Origin: Alphaproteobacteria bacterium
GTDB taxonomy: Bacteria > Pseudomonadota > Alphaproteobacteria > ATCC43930 > CGMCC-115725
DNA: 64,000 nucleotides
Reading direction: 5' to 3'
NCBI GenBank assembly: GCA_028871055.1
Contig: JAGWON010000003.1
Coordinates: forward strand, 124,001-188,000
Below, piece by piece: positions 50,089 to 59,378 of this stretch; positions within the stretch are counted from its first letter, which is position 1; every line of letters starts with the position of its first letter. The notes below the pieces were generated by a model. The model saw only the letters and a program-made list of their open reading frames with translations. It was not told where the DNA came from and did not search any database. The position numbers were made by a program, and so were the translations under genes.

Positions 50089-51588
50089 TCAATCGCGCGC
50101 GTGGCGCGAACCGAGTCCCTTTGGCAGCCGTAGGGCCAGCAGCAACGCCAGCAGCGAGAACGCGCCGGTCGCGAGAAACACGCCGTGCAGCCCCGCGGCG
50201 AGCGCGTCGTCCAGCCGCGCGAAATCGGCCGGCGGCAGCGTGCCGCGCAGCGCCGGCGTCATCAGCCGGTCGACCATCGTTTCGGCGCCGCCAATCCGTG
50301 CCGCCAGCACCGCGTTGAGAATGCCGCCGAAGACCGCCGCTGCGACCGATTGGCCGACCATGCGCAGGAAGACGTTGACCGAGGTGGCAGTACCGCGGCG
50401 GCGGAATTCGACGCTATCCTGCGCCGCCACGATATAGGTCGTATTGCACAGGCCCATGCCGATGCCGATGACCAGGGCGCCGCTCGCCGCCCAGAACGGT
50501 CCGTCGGCCGACTTCAGCAGAATGAGAATGACGCTGCCCGCGACCAGCGCGCCGCCGCCCCAGACTGCGAGGGCGCGATACGACGAGCGGGCGGCCACTG
50601 CCAGCTGGCCCATCAAGATCGTGGTCAGCGACCAGCTCAGCGACATCGCCGTCAGTGCGAAGCCGGCGACCACGGCGCCGCGCCCCATCACGCCCTGGAC
50701 ATAGGTCGGCACGAAGGCGTTGACGCCGATGAGCGAGCCGCCGATGGCGAAGGCAGCGATGTTCGATGCCGCCACTGCCGGAATGCGCCAGAGATCGGGC
50801 GGCATCATCGGTTCGGCGCTGCGCCGCTCGCTGAACGCAAAGGCAATCAGGGCGATCGCCGCGAGAGCCGGCAGCGCGACGCGCAAGGCGTCCGTCAGTT
50901 GCGCCCATTGGACCAACGCCAGCATCAGCGCGCCGCTGCCGCTCATCAGCAGCGCCGCGCCGAGATAGTCGATGCTGCGGCGCCGATGGTGCGGCGTCTC
51001 GCGCAGCGCCACGCCGAACAGCGCGAGACACACCGCGCCGATCGGCAGGTTGACCCAGAAGACCGCCGCCCACGTGACGCGCTCGACCAGGAATGCGCCG
51101 AGAAGCGGCCCGCTGACGGCAGCAATGCCCCAGACGCCCGAGAGATAGCCCTGGGCGCGGGCGCGCGCCGTGCCAGGATAAATGTCGCCGACGATCGTGG
51201 TCGCGATCGGCACGATCGCGCCGGCACCGAGGCCCTGCAGCGCGCGGAAGATGATGAGCATCACCATGTTGCGGGCAAAGCCGCACAGCACCGAGCCCGC
51301 CAGAAACAGCAGGGTGCCGACGGCAAAGACGCGCTTGCGTCCATGCAGATCGGCAAGGCGGCCATAGATCGGGATCGTCACCGCCTGGCCGAGCAGATAG
51401 ACCGCAAACACCCAGCTGAACAGGTGAAAGCCGCCGAGGTCGGCGACGATGCTGGGTAGCGCAGTGGCGACAATGGTGCTTTCGACCGCCGCCATGAACA
51501 TGCCGGCCATCGCGGCGCCGAGCACGGTGCGGCGGCGGGCGACGCTCATCGCCGGCGCGGTCGGCATGGTTTCGTGGGCGGCGTCCAT
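50089..51588 (-). CDS. MFS drug:H+ antiporter, DHA2/EmrB-QacA type
   Basis: 'TVLGAAMAGMFMAAVESTIVATALPSIVADLGG', 'YLLGQAVTIPIYGRLADLHGRKRVF', 'ALQGLGAGAIVPIA'; start at 51588 or 51663. Confidence 0.87.
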   Translation of the reverse strand: MDAAHETMPTAPAMSVARRRTVLGAAMAGMFMAAVESTIVATALPSIVADLGGFHLFSWVFAVYLLGQAVTIPIYGRLADLHGRKRVFAVGTLLFLAGSVLCGFARNMVMLIIFRALQGLGAGAIVPIATTIVGDIYPGTARARAQGYLSGVWGIAAVSGPLLGAFLVERVTWAAVFWVNLPIGAVCLALFGVALRETPHHRRRSIDYLGAALLMSGSGALMLALVQWAQLTDALRVALPALAAIALIAFAFSERRSAEPMMPPDLWRIPAVAASNIAAFAIGGSLIGVNAFVPTYVQGVMGRGAVVAGFALTAMSLSWSLTTILMGQLAVAARSSYRALAVWGGGALVAGSVILILLKSADGPFWAASGALVIGIGMGLCNTTYIVAAQDSVEFRRRGTATSVNVFLRMVGQSVAAAVFGGILNAVLAARIGGAETMVDRLMTPALRGTLPPADFARLDDALAAGLHGVFLATGAFSLLALLLALRLPKGLGSRHARD

Positions 51589-51787
51589 CGGCGGGCGAGG
51601 CTTTTTGCCACCGCGCGCCTGGATTGCAGGTTCGTTCTGACAGATCGGCAACGTGTACTTCATCACGATCTCTTCTTGAGTGGCTGGCGGCACCTGCGTG
51701 CCGTCACCGCCATGACGTTCGAGGACGGCCGATTTCGACAGCCACGTCCGCCGGTGCGAGCGTGGGATGCCGGGCGCGCCGGACGTG

Positions 51788-52093
51788 TCAGCGCGGCGTC
51801 GCCTCGCCGCCGTCGACCATGATGGTCTCCACCTCGCCCGCGCCCTTGCGGCGAAACGCGGCGGCCTCGTCGTATTCCTTGGACGTAAAACAGGCGACGC
51901 CCTGCTCGAAGGTCGGGAACTCGATGACGACGAAGCGATGGAATTTGTGCGGGCCTTCCATGATCTGGTAGCGCCCACCGCGCGCCAGGACCTTGCCGCC
52001 GTATTTGGCGATGATCGCCGGCACGCGGTCCGTGTACTTCTTGTATTCGACCGGATCGACGATCCGCGAGCGCGCAACCCAATAAGCCGGCAT
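51788..52093 (-). CDS. DUF1330 family protein
   Basis: 'MPAYWVARSRIVDPVEYKKYTDRVPAIIAKYGGKVLARGGRYQIMEGP'. Confidence 0.85.
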   Translation of the reverse strand: MPAYWVARSRIVDPVEYKKYTDRVPAIIAKYGGKVLARGGRYQIMEGPHKFHRFVVIEFPTFEQGVACFTSKEYDEAAAFRRKGAGEVETIMVDGGEATPR

Positions 52094-52197
52094 CCTAACT
52101 CTCCTCTTGGTTTATTTCCGCCAACCCTAATTTCCGCTAAGTATATCGCGGACGCGGTTCCAGTCAAAAATCGCAAATTTTGCGCACAGCGGCGCTT

Positions 52198-52262
52198 ATT
52201 ATAAGTATTACTAAAGTATATTAATCATTATTATTTGTTAACTATTAACTAATACTTATAAT
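52198..52262. repeat. 13-bp perfect inverted repeat in extremely AT-rich intergenic region
   Basis: ATTATAAGTATTA (52198-52210) and TAATACTTATAAT (52250-52262). Confidence 0.7.
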
Positions 52263-52348
52263 TTTAGGCGATATTTCTTGTGTGTTTATAGAAATGCAGT
52301 ACTTCTACGCATGCCGCACCAAAAGCGGCCAAGCAAAAGGAGCGTTCA

Positions 52349-52540
52349 ATGTCTGTCCGCCTGTCGCATGTCGTTCGCCTTGCCGTCCTGACTGCCGGTG
52401 TCGCCCTCGCCTCCGCCCCCGCGTTCGCGTGGTACGGCGGCGGCGGCGGTGGCACTCCGGTTCCGGAGCCCTCCACTCTCGCCCTCCTCGGCGTCGCCAT
52501 TCCGGGTGCCGCGGCGTGGATCAAGCACAGGCTGTCCTAA
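52349..52540 (+). CDS. 63-aa secreted mini-protein with PEP-CTERM sorting signal
   Basis: Strong SD (aaaaggagcg); signal peptide 'MSVRLSHVVRLAVLTAGVALASAPAFA'; 'VPEPSTLALLGVAIPGAAAWIKHRLS'. Confidence 0.68.
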   Translation: MSVRLSHVVRLAVLTAGVALASAPAFAWYGGGGGGTPVPEPSTLALLGVAIPGAAAWIKHRLS

Positions 52541-52592
52541 CCGGACGGCTTCCGCTTCGTTTTTCCTCGGTTCTCTTTTGGGTTCTTCGACT

Positions 52593-52625
52593 GGACGGCT
52601 TCGCGTTGGAGCCGTCCTTTTTATT
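52593..52625 (+). terminator. Rho-independent terminator after PEP-CTERM gene
   Basis: GGACGGCT-tcgcgttgg-AGCCGTCC followed by TTTTTATTT. Confidence 0.75.
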
Positions 52626-53985
52626 TCGCCGTCGCCGACGCCCGCCAGACCGCCAGCACCCGGTTGACCACCGCCGTCGCCTCGCCTAGATAGCGCGCCG
52701 GATCGGTGAGGCGGGCGATCACCTTGGCATCGAGATGCGCGGCGATCTCGCTGTCGGCGGCGAGCGCCTCGGCAAGCGAGCGGCCGCGCACCAGTGCCGC
52801 ATGGCTGGCGCGCTCGACCAGCCGGTGCGCCTCGTCGCGTCCCGCCGTCTCGGCCAGCGCCATCATCACCGCTTCGGCCATGATCAGGCCGCGCGCCGCA
52901 CCGAGGTTGCGCTTCATCGCCGCCGCGTCGACGCGCAGGCCTTTGGCGACGTCACGCGCATGCATCAGCGCGCCCGAAGTCAGTACGAAGATCTGCGGCA
53001 GCGCGAGCGGCTCGCTCTGCCAAGCGCCGGTCGAGCGCTCGTGATCGCCGACAAGCGCCTGGAACATCAGCGGCACCAGCGCATGGACGCCGCGCGTGCA
53101 GGCGACGATATAGGCGCTCGCCACCGGATTGCGTTTCTGCGGCAGCGTGCTCGAGCCGCCGCGGCCTTCCGCCTGCGGCTCGGCGGCCTCGGCCACTTCG
53201 GTCTGGCTCAACAGGATGGTGTCGGTGGCGAATTTGGCGAGGCTGCCGCAGACGAGACCGAGCACCGCGGCGGTCTCGGCCATGGTCTCGCGATTGGCGT
53301 GCCACGGCGCGGACGGCGCCGCGAGGCCGAGCTCGCGCGCCAAGCCTTCGGTTACCGCGCGACCTTGGGCGCCGAGCGATGCCAGCGTGCCGACCGCGCC
53401 GCCGAATTGGACGACCAGCAGGCGGCGCCGCAATTCCGCCAGGCGTCGGCGATGCGCCGCCAGCGGCACCAGCCACACCGCGCATTTGTAGCCGAAGGTG
53501 ATCGGCAGCGCCTGCTGGAGATAGGTGCGGCCGGCCATGACGGTACGGCGATGGGCGCGCGCCTGCGCCGCCAGCGCGTCGCCGACGGCCTTCAGGTCGT
53601 CCTCGATCAGGTCGAGCGCTTCGCGCAGCTGCAACACCAGCGCGGTGTCGACGATGTCCTGGCTGGTCGCGCCCCAATGCACGTAGCGCGGTGCATCGCC
53701 GCCCGCCGCCGTGCCGAGCGCCCTGGCGACCGCCGCCGCCGGCACGCCGATAAGCGCGGTGCCCTTGGCGATCACGGGGAGCGAGAGGTTCTCCGCCTTG
53801 GCCGCCTTGGCGATCGCCGCCGCGGCGCTTTTGGGAATGATCCCGAGCCGCGCCTCGACCCGCGCCAGCGCCGCCTCGACGTCGAGCATCGCCTGCAGGC
53901 GGCGCTCATCCGAAAACAGCGCGCGCATTGCGTCGCTGCCGAAGAGCGCGCCGTAGATCGCCGAGTCCGCCGGATTGACCGCCAT
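52621..53985 (-). CDS. pcaB: 3-carboxy-cis,cis-muconate cycloisomerase
   Basis: 'GSSTLPQKRNPVASAYIVACTRGV' fumarase/aspartase signature; downstream of pcaHG. Confidence 0.92.
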   Translation of the reverse strand: MAVNPADSAIYGALFGSDAMRALFSDERRLQAMLDVEAALARVEARLGIIPKSAAAAIAKAAKAENLSLPVIAKGTALIGVPAAAVARALGTAAGGDAPRYVHWGATSQDIVDTALVLQLREALDLIEDDLKAVGDALAAQARAHRRTVMAGRTYLQQALPITFGYKCAVWLVPLAAHRRRLAELRRRLLVVQFGGAVGTLASLGAQGRAVTEGLARELGLAAPSAPWHANRETMAETAAVLGLVCGSLAKFATDTILLSQTEVAEAAEPQAEGRGGSSTLPQKRNPVASAYIVACTRGVHALVPLMFQALVGDHERSTGAWQSEPLALPQIFVLTSGALMHARDVAKGLRVDAAAMKRNLGAARGLIMAEAVMMALAETAGRDEAHRLVERASHAALVRGRSLAEALAADSEIAAHLDAKVIARLTDPARYLGEATAVVNRVLAVWRASATAK

Positions 53986-54025
53986 TCCCCCTCGAAGCGC
54001 GGCTCTAGACCACCTTGCTCGACGG

Positions 54026-54613
54026 TCAGAAATCGAAGAAGACCGTCTCGCCCTTGCCTTGCAGCACGATGTCGAAGTGCCACACCGCGGCGCCGTTGGC
54101 CTTGCCCTTGGACTCGGCGACGAGCGTCTTCTGCAGCGCCGGATCGTCGATCGACGACAAGACCGGGTCGCTCGGGTTGAGGCTGTCGCCGGCGAAATAG
54201 ACCCGGGTGAAGAGATGATGCAGCAGGCCGCGCGCCGCGATCGACACCGCGATGTGCGGCGCCTGCAGCGTGTTGCCGCGGCCGGGCACCGCCCCCGGCT
54301 TGACCGTGGTGAAGCGGTAAATGCCGTCCTTGTCGGTGCAGGAGCGGCCGAAGCCGCGAAAATGCGGATCGAGCGGCTTGTCCTGGACGTCGTCCGGATG
54401 CTCGTACTTGCCCGCGGCGTTGGCCTGCCAGATCTCGACGATCGCATCGGGCAGTGGCGTGCCGTCGCCATCGATGACGCGGCCCTCGAGCACGATCTTG
54501 TCGCCCTTGGCCTTGCCGGCATCGGTCAGGTCGGCCCATTCCGGCCGCGTGAGGCCGATATGGAGATAGGGGCCGGCGGTCTGTGTTCCGGTCGGGATCA
54601 GCTTGGCGCTCAT
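54026..54613 (-). CDS. pcaG: Protocatechuate 3,4-dioxygenase alpha subunit
   Basis: 'TQTAGPYLHIGL', 'VIDGDGTPLPDAIVEIWQANAAGKYEHP', 'HLFTRVYFAGD'. Confidence 0.93.
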   Translation of the reverse strand: MSAKLIPTGTQTAGPYLHIGLTRPEWADLTDAGKAKGDKIVLEGRVIDGDGTPLPDAIVEIWQANAAGKYEHPDDVQDKPLDPHFRGFGRSCTDKDGIYRFTTVKPGAVPGRGNTLQAPHIAVSIAARGLLHHLFTRVYFAGDSLNPSDPVLSSIDDPALQKTLVAESKGKANGAAVWHFDIVLQGKGETVFFDF

Positions 54614-54627
54614 GGTCGCGTCCCCGC

Positions 54628-55332
54628 TCACAGCCCGGCCGGCGTGGCGTGGCGCCCGCGCAACACGACGTCGAAGCGATAGCCCAGGGCCCATTCGGCT
54701 TCGCTCAGGTTTGGATCGTAGCGCGAGATCAGCCGCTTGCGCGCGGCCTCGTCCGGCACGCTGTTGTAGATCGGATCGAATTCGAGCAGCGGATCGCCCG
54801 GAAAGTACATCTGGGTGATGATCCGCGTGGCGAAGGCCGGCCCGAACACCGAGAAGTGGACGTGCTGCGCGCGCCACGCGTTGAAGGTGTTGCGCCACGG
54901 ATAGGCGCCCGGAATGATCGATAGGAAGCGGTACTCGCCCTTGGCGTTGGTGACCATCTGACCGCGGCCGGTGAAATTCGGATCGAGCGGCGCGGCATGC
55001 TGGTCGTTGGGATGGCAATAGCGGCCGGCCGCGTTCGCCTGCCAGATTTCGACCAGCGTATTCGGCACCGGACGGCCGTCCTCGTCGAGGACGCGACCGG
55101 CCAGAATCATGCGCTCGCCGAGCGGCTCGCCCTTGTGCTGCTTGGTCAGATCGACGAGGTCGGGTCCCGCCCAGCCGCTGGTGAAGGTCGGGCCGGTGAT
55201 TTCGGTCAGCGTCTGCCGGAGCGCAACCGGCTCCCGCTGGGGATGGCGCTTGATCGTGCTGGTATAGGCCGGCCAGTCGTTCGACGGCTGGCTGCCAGTG
55301 CGTTCGGCGTTGTATTCGCGAATTTCCGTCAT
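54628..55332 (-). CDS. pcaH: Protocatechuate 3,4-dioxygenase beta subunit
   Basis: 'GRVLDEDGRPVPNTLVEIWQANAAGRYCHPNDQHAAPLDPNFTGRGQ', 'HVHFSVFGPAFATRIITQMYFPGDP'. Confidence 0.94.
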   Translation of the reverse strand: MTEIREYNAERTGSQPSNDWPAYTSTIKRHPQREPVALRQTLTEITGPTFTSGWAGPDLVDLTKQHKGEPLGERMILAGRVLDEDGRPVPNTLVEIWQANAAGRYCHPNDQHAAPLDPNFTGRGQMVTNAKGEYRFLSIIPGAYPWRNTFNAWRAQHVHFSVFGPAFATRIITQMYFPGDPLLEFDPIYNSVPDEAARKRLISRYDPNLSEAEWALGYRFDVVLRGRHATPAGL

Positions 55333-55418
55333 GCGTGCGATCTCCTCCCGGCGCTATCCCGCTACGGCCTCGATCGCAAGCCGCCGGCAATTTTGACGCA
55401 TGGCGATCGCCCCGTATT

Positions 55419-56222
55419 CTAGGCCGCGACCCCGACCGAGGCGAAGAACTCCGTCAGCGCCGCGGTCACCTCGGCCGGCCGCTCGACCGGCGATATATGG
55501 GCGCAATCGGCGATTTCGACCAGTTTCGCGCCCTTGACCGCCGCGGCAATGGCGCGCGCCGCCGCGGGCGGCGTCGCTTCGTCGCGCGCGCCGACAAGGA
55601 CCAGCGTCGGGCAGGCGATGCGCCGCGCGTCGGCCGCCAAATCCATCGCCGCGAGCGCCAGGCAGCAGCCGGCATAGCCAGCGACCGAATTGCGCGTCAG
55701 CATGGTCCGCATGCCGCGCGCGATGTCGGGCTTTGCCTTGAGGAAACCTTCGGTGAACCAGCGCTGCAGCACGGCGTCGCCGATCGATTCGAGGCCGTTC
55801 TTACGCACCGCGTCGGCGCGGTCGCGATAGACCTGCGGCGCGGCAATCGTCATGGCGGTATCGCACAGCGCCAGCGACAGCACGCGGCCGGGCGCGCGCG
55901 CGCCCAGGCGCTGGCCCACCATGCCGCCGATCGACAACCCGCTGTAGTGGAAGCGCTCGATCGCGAGCGCGTCGGCGAGCGCCAGCACGTCGCCCGCCAG
56001 GTCGTCGATCGTGTAGGCATCGACGCCGTCCGGCACCTCGGTCAGGCCGTGACCGCGCATGTCGTAGCGCAGCACGCGGAAGCGCGCGGCGAGCGCCGGC
56101 AGCTGCGCGTCCCACAGGTGGAAATTGGTGCCGAGCGAATTGCCGAGCACCAGCACCGGAGCCTTGTGGTTGCCCCAGAGGGAATAATGCGTGACGAAGC
56201 GGCCGGTACGGACGAATGCCAT
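55419..56222 (-). CDS. pcaD: 3-oxoadipate enol-lactonase
   Basis: Alpha/beta hydrolase, 'LGNSLGTNFHLWDAQLPALAARFRVLRYDMRGHGLT', 'YSGLSIGGMVGQ'; pca context. Confidence 0.87.
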   Translation of the reverse strand: MAFVRTGRFVTHYSLWGNHKAPVLVLGNSLGTNFHLWDAQLPALAARFRVLRYDMRGHGLTEVPDGVDAYTIDDLAGDVLALADALAIERFHYSGLSIGGMVGQRLGARAPGRVLSLALCDTAMTIAAPQVYRDRADAVRKNGLESIGDAVLQRWFTEGFLKAKPDIARGMRTMLTRNSVAGYAGCCLALAAMDLAADARRIACPTLVLVGARDEATPPAAARAIAAAVKGAKLVEIADCAHISPVERPAEVTAALTEFFASVGVAA

Positions 56223-56389
56223 AGCTCCTCCCGTCGTTTTCGTGGGCAAACGCCCATGCGCGCCGCCCACCGGTGCCGCGTCTTGACGCCGATGGCGGCG
56301 CCCGCGACACTGCGCCCGAATTTAGAGACCGGCCCGCCAAAACCAAAGGCCATTTCGCAAGGCCGGCGGAAGAACCCCGAGGAGGAATC

Positions 56390-57511
56390 ATGGCCGCGCG
56401 TACCACACCGCCGTTCCGCGCCGATCACGTCGGCAGCCTGCTGCGCCCGAAAAAGCTTCTCGACGCGCGCGACAAGCGGAAGCGGAACGAAATCACTCCG
56501 GATCAGCTCAGGGCGGTCGAGGACGAAGCGATCCGCGAGGTGGTGAAGCTGCAGGAGGATCTCGGCCTCAAGGCGGCAACCGACGGCGAATTCCGCCGCG
56601 CCTATTGGCATCTCGACTTCCTCGAGCGGTTTTCCAACGTCACCATCGTGCCGCCCTCTGTCGGCGTCAAATTCCACACCCATACCGGCGACGTCGAGTT
56701 CAAGCCGCCCGGCATCCGCGTCTCGGGCAAGCTCGCACGACCGAAGCCGATCTTCGTCGACCATTTCAAGTTCCTGAAATCGGTCGCCAAGGTCGCGCCC
56801 AAGATCACCATCCCGTCGCCTTCGACGATGCATTTCCGCGGCGGGCGCAAGGCGATCGACGCGAAGGCCTATCCCGATATGGCCCAGTTCTATGCCGATC
56901 TGGCGCGCGTCTATAACGAGGAGATCAAGGACATGGCGGCGGCCGGCTGCCGCTATCTCCAGATCGACGAGGTCAACTTCGCTTATCTGTGCGATCCCAA
57001 GCTGCGCGAGCAGGTGAAGGGCATCGGCGAGGACCCGAACCAGCTTCCGCATACCTACGCCAAGCTGATCAACAACGCGATCGCCGGCATGCCCGAGGAC
57101 ATGACCTTCTGCATGCATGTCTGCCGCGGCAACTTCAAGAGCGCGTGGGTCGCCGAAGGCGGCTACGAGCCGGTGGCCGAGGCGCTGTTCAACGAGCTCA
57201 CCATCACCGGCTATTTCATGGAATGGGACGACGAGCGCTCGGGCGGCTTCGAGCCGCTGCGCTTCGTGCCCAAGGGCAAGGTCGTCGTGCTTGGCCTCGT
57301 CACCACCAAGCTGCCGAGGCTCGAAAGCAAGGACGAGCTCAAGCGGCGCATCGACGAAGCCGCGAAGTACGTCCCCTTGGATCAGTTGGCGCTGGGGCCG
57401 CAATGCGGCTTCTCGTCGACGGTCGAGGGCAACGAGGTCACCGTCGACGACGAGAAGCGCAAGCTGGCGCTTATCGTCGAGACCGCGCGTGAGGTCTGGG
57501 GCGGCGTCTAG
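56390..57511 (+). CDS. MetE C-terminal-like methyltransferase (YxjG/YxjH-like)
   Basis: 'TPPFRADHVGSLLRPKKLLDAR', 'YLQIDEVNFAYLCDP', 'CMHVCRGNFKSAWV', 'LGPQCGFSS'. Confidence 0.82.
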   Translation: MAARTTPPFRADHVGSLLRPKKLLDARDKRKRNEITPDQLRAVEDEAIREVVKLQEDLGLKAATDGEFRRAYWHLDFLERFSNVTIVPPSVGVKFHTHTGDVEFKPPGIRVSGKLARPKPIFVDHFKFLKSVAKVAPKITIPSPSTMHFRGGRKAIDAKAYPDMAQFYADLARVYNEEIKDMAAAGCRYLQIDEVNFAYLCDPKLREQVKGIGEDPNQLPHTYAKLINNAIAGMPEDMTFCMHVCRGNFKSAWVAEGGYEPVAEALFNELTITGYFMEWDDERSGGFEPLRFVPKGKVVVLGLVTTKLPRLESKDELKRRIDEAAKYVPLDQLALGPQCGFSSTVEGNEVTVDDEKRKLALIVETAREVWGGV

Positions 57512-57520
57512 CCGCCGGCG

Positions 57521-57976
57521 TTATTCCGCCGGATGGCCGCCAGCCGGATAGCCGGCATGGCGCACGCCGTGCTCAAAGGCCTGGTCGACGCTCAACGGGC
57601 CCGCGCCGTAGGCGACCACCAGCAACAGGCCGCCCATCATCGACAGATGCTCGTAGAAGAACGCGTGCTGGGCCTGCATCGCCGCCGCCGGCGCCGCCCA
57701 ATAGGCATGGAAGATGACGGCGAGCGTTAGCATGTAGACGAACAGCACGAGCGCCGACCACCGGGCGTAGAGTCCGATCATCAGCATCAGACCGCCCGCC
57801 AGCTCAACCGCGATCGCGCCATAGACCAGCGCGGAGGCGGCCGGGATGCCGTGGCTCGTCATGTTGGCAACCGTCGAGCCGACGCCGCCGGTGAGCTTGT
57901 TGTAGCCCGCCAGCACGAAGATCAGCGCGAGCAATATGCGGCCCAGCAAGGGCAAGGGATTGAATGTGGTGTTCAT
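57521..57976 (-). CDS. DoxX family membrane protein
   Basis: 'LLGRILLALIFVLAGYNKLTG', four TM segments. Confidence 0.85.
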   Translation of the reverse strand: MNTTFNPLPLLGRILLALIFVLAGYNKLTGGVGSTVANMTSHGIPAASALVYGAIAVELAGGLMLMIGLYARWSALVLFVYMLTLAVIFHAYWAAPAAAMQAQHAFFYEHLSMMGGLLLVVAYGAGPLSVDQAFEHGVRHAGYPAGGHPAE

Positions 57977-58094
57977 GTCGTCCTCCTGCACCATCACGCG
58001 CACAGGAGGCATATGCCGAACGGCCGCCGGTTGTGACCGATCGGTGGCCTTTGGTCACATCTTCGCGCGCGCCAAGCGAGCCGCGCCCGCCGGC

Positions 58095-59306
58095 CTACTT
58101 CAGCGGCGCGCCACCCGACTTCGACAGCCACACCCATTCCTTGGTCTTGGGATCATAGGTGGTGACGATCGAGCTTTCGGGGCCGAGGCCGCGCTGCGGA
58201 TATTTCTTGAAGTCGTAGATGCCGTCGACGCCCGGGAAGTTCGTCAGAGTGTCGATGTAGGCCTTGAGCTGCGCCGCGTTCGCCTTGGGGCCGAGCTTGC
58301 GCAGCCCCGCGACCACGATCAGCCCGGCATCCCACGACGTCGCCACCATGTTGTCAGCCTTGAGGTGGTGCTCCTTGAGAATGGCGTACATCGCGTGCTG
58401 CGCCTTATCCATCCGCGGATCGAGCTTGACGGTGCTCGGATGCGGCGGATAGAGCGCCGAGGCGAGGATGAGCTGCTTGGGCAGGAACGATTCCCATTGC
58501 GCCATCGCGGCGAAGGTCTGATTGCCGCTGGTCGGCGCCACCGGGATGTCGAGGCCGGCCTGGATCATGCCCTTGAACACGGTCGCTGCCGGCGCGCCGG
58601 TCACCCACGCGATCATCGCCTGGGCGCCTGATTCCTTGATGCGGGCGATCTGCGCCGCGACTGAAACGTCGGTCGGGTTAAAGTGCTCGACGATGACTTT
58701 GTGCATCGTGGACTTGAACTCCGGACGCTCCAGGATCGCGTCGACCGAACGGTCGCCGTCCTGGCCGCTGGCGTCGGTGGTCATCAGCGTCGCGATCTTG
58801 GTCCAGCCCTTGGCCTTGTAGTAGCGCATCACTGCCGCGATCTGGTCGACCGACGACGCGCTGGTCGAGAACGTCCAGCTGCCGGGCTTGGGATGGATCG
58901 CCGGCGACAGGCAGTAATGCACCGGGCCGTTGGCCATCAGCGGCGCCATGGCGAGGCACTCGCCGACCAGGCTCGACCCCATGATCACCGCCGGCTTGCC
59001 GCCGAGAAGCTGGGTGGTGAGCTGCACCGCGACCTGCGGACTGGTCTGCTCGTCGTGGAAGACGAAATGCAGCTTCGCGCCGCGGATGCCACCGGTCTTG
59101 TTGACCTCTTCCTCGAGCGCCGACAGCGCGTCCTTCTGGCCCTGGCCGACGAACGCCGCGCCGCCGGTGAGCGGCATCACGACGTCGATGTTGTAAGTGC
59201 CGGCCGCGTGGGACGGCGGTGCAAATCCGATCAGGCCGGCGGCGACCAGCGCCAAGCCATAGGCGGCTGCGCGTCCGGACTTTAAAATTCGGTGCAGTGG
59301 TTTCAT
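58095..59306 (-). CDS. Branched-chain-type ABC transporter substrate-binding protein
   Basis: Signal peptide; 'VVMPLTGGAAFVGQGQKDALSALEEEVNKTGGIRGAKLHFVFHDEQTSPQVAVQLTTQLL'. Confidence 0.88.
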   Translation of the reverse strand: MKPLHRILKSGRAAAYGLALVAAGLIGFAPPSHAAGTYNIDVVMPLTGGAAFVGQGQKDALSALEEEVNKTGGIRGAKLHFVFHDEQTSPQVAVQLTTQLLGGKPAVIMGSSLVGECLAMAPLMANGPVHYCLSPAIHPKPGSWTFSTSASSVDQIAAVMRYYKAKGWTKIATLMTTDASGQDGDRSVDAILERPEFKSTMHKVIVEHFNPTDVSVAAQIARIKESGAQAMIAWVTGAPAATVFKGMIQAGLDIPVAPTSGNQTFAAMAQWESFLPKQLILASALYPPHPSTVKLDPRMDKAQHAMYAILKEHHLKADNMVATSWDAGLIVVAGLRKLGPKANAAQLKAYIDTLTNFPGVDGIYDFKKYPQRGLGPESSIVTTYDPKTKEWVWLSKSGGAPLK

Positions 59307-59378
59307 TGTGTCCTCCCCGGAGCGCAGGATCACTGCTGCGCCACACCCTGTCAACGTCCAGGAATATCCAGGCAAATC

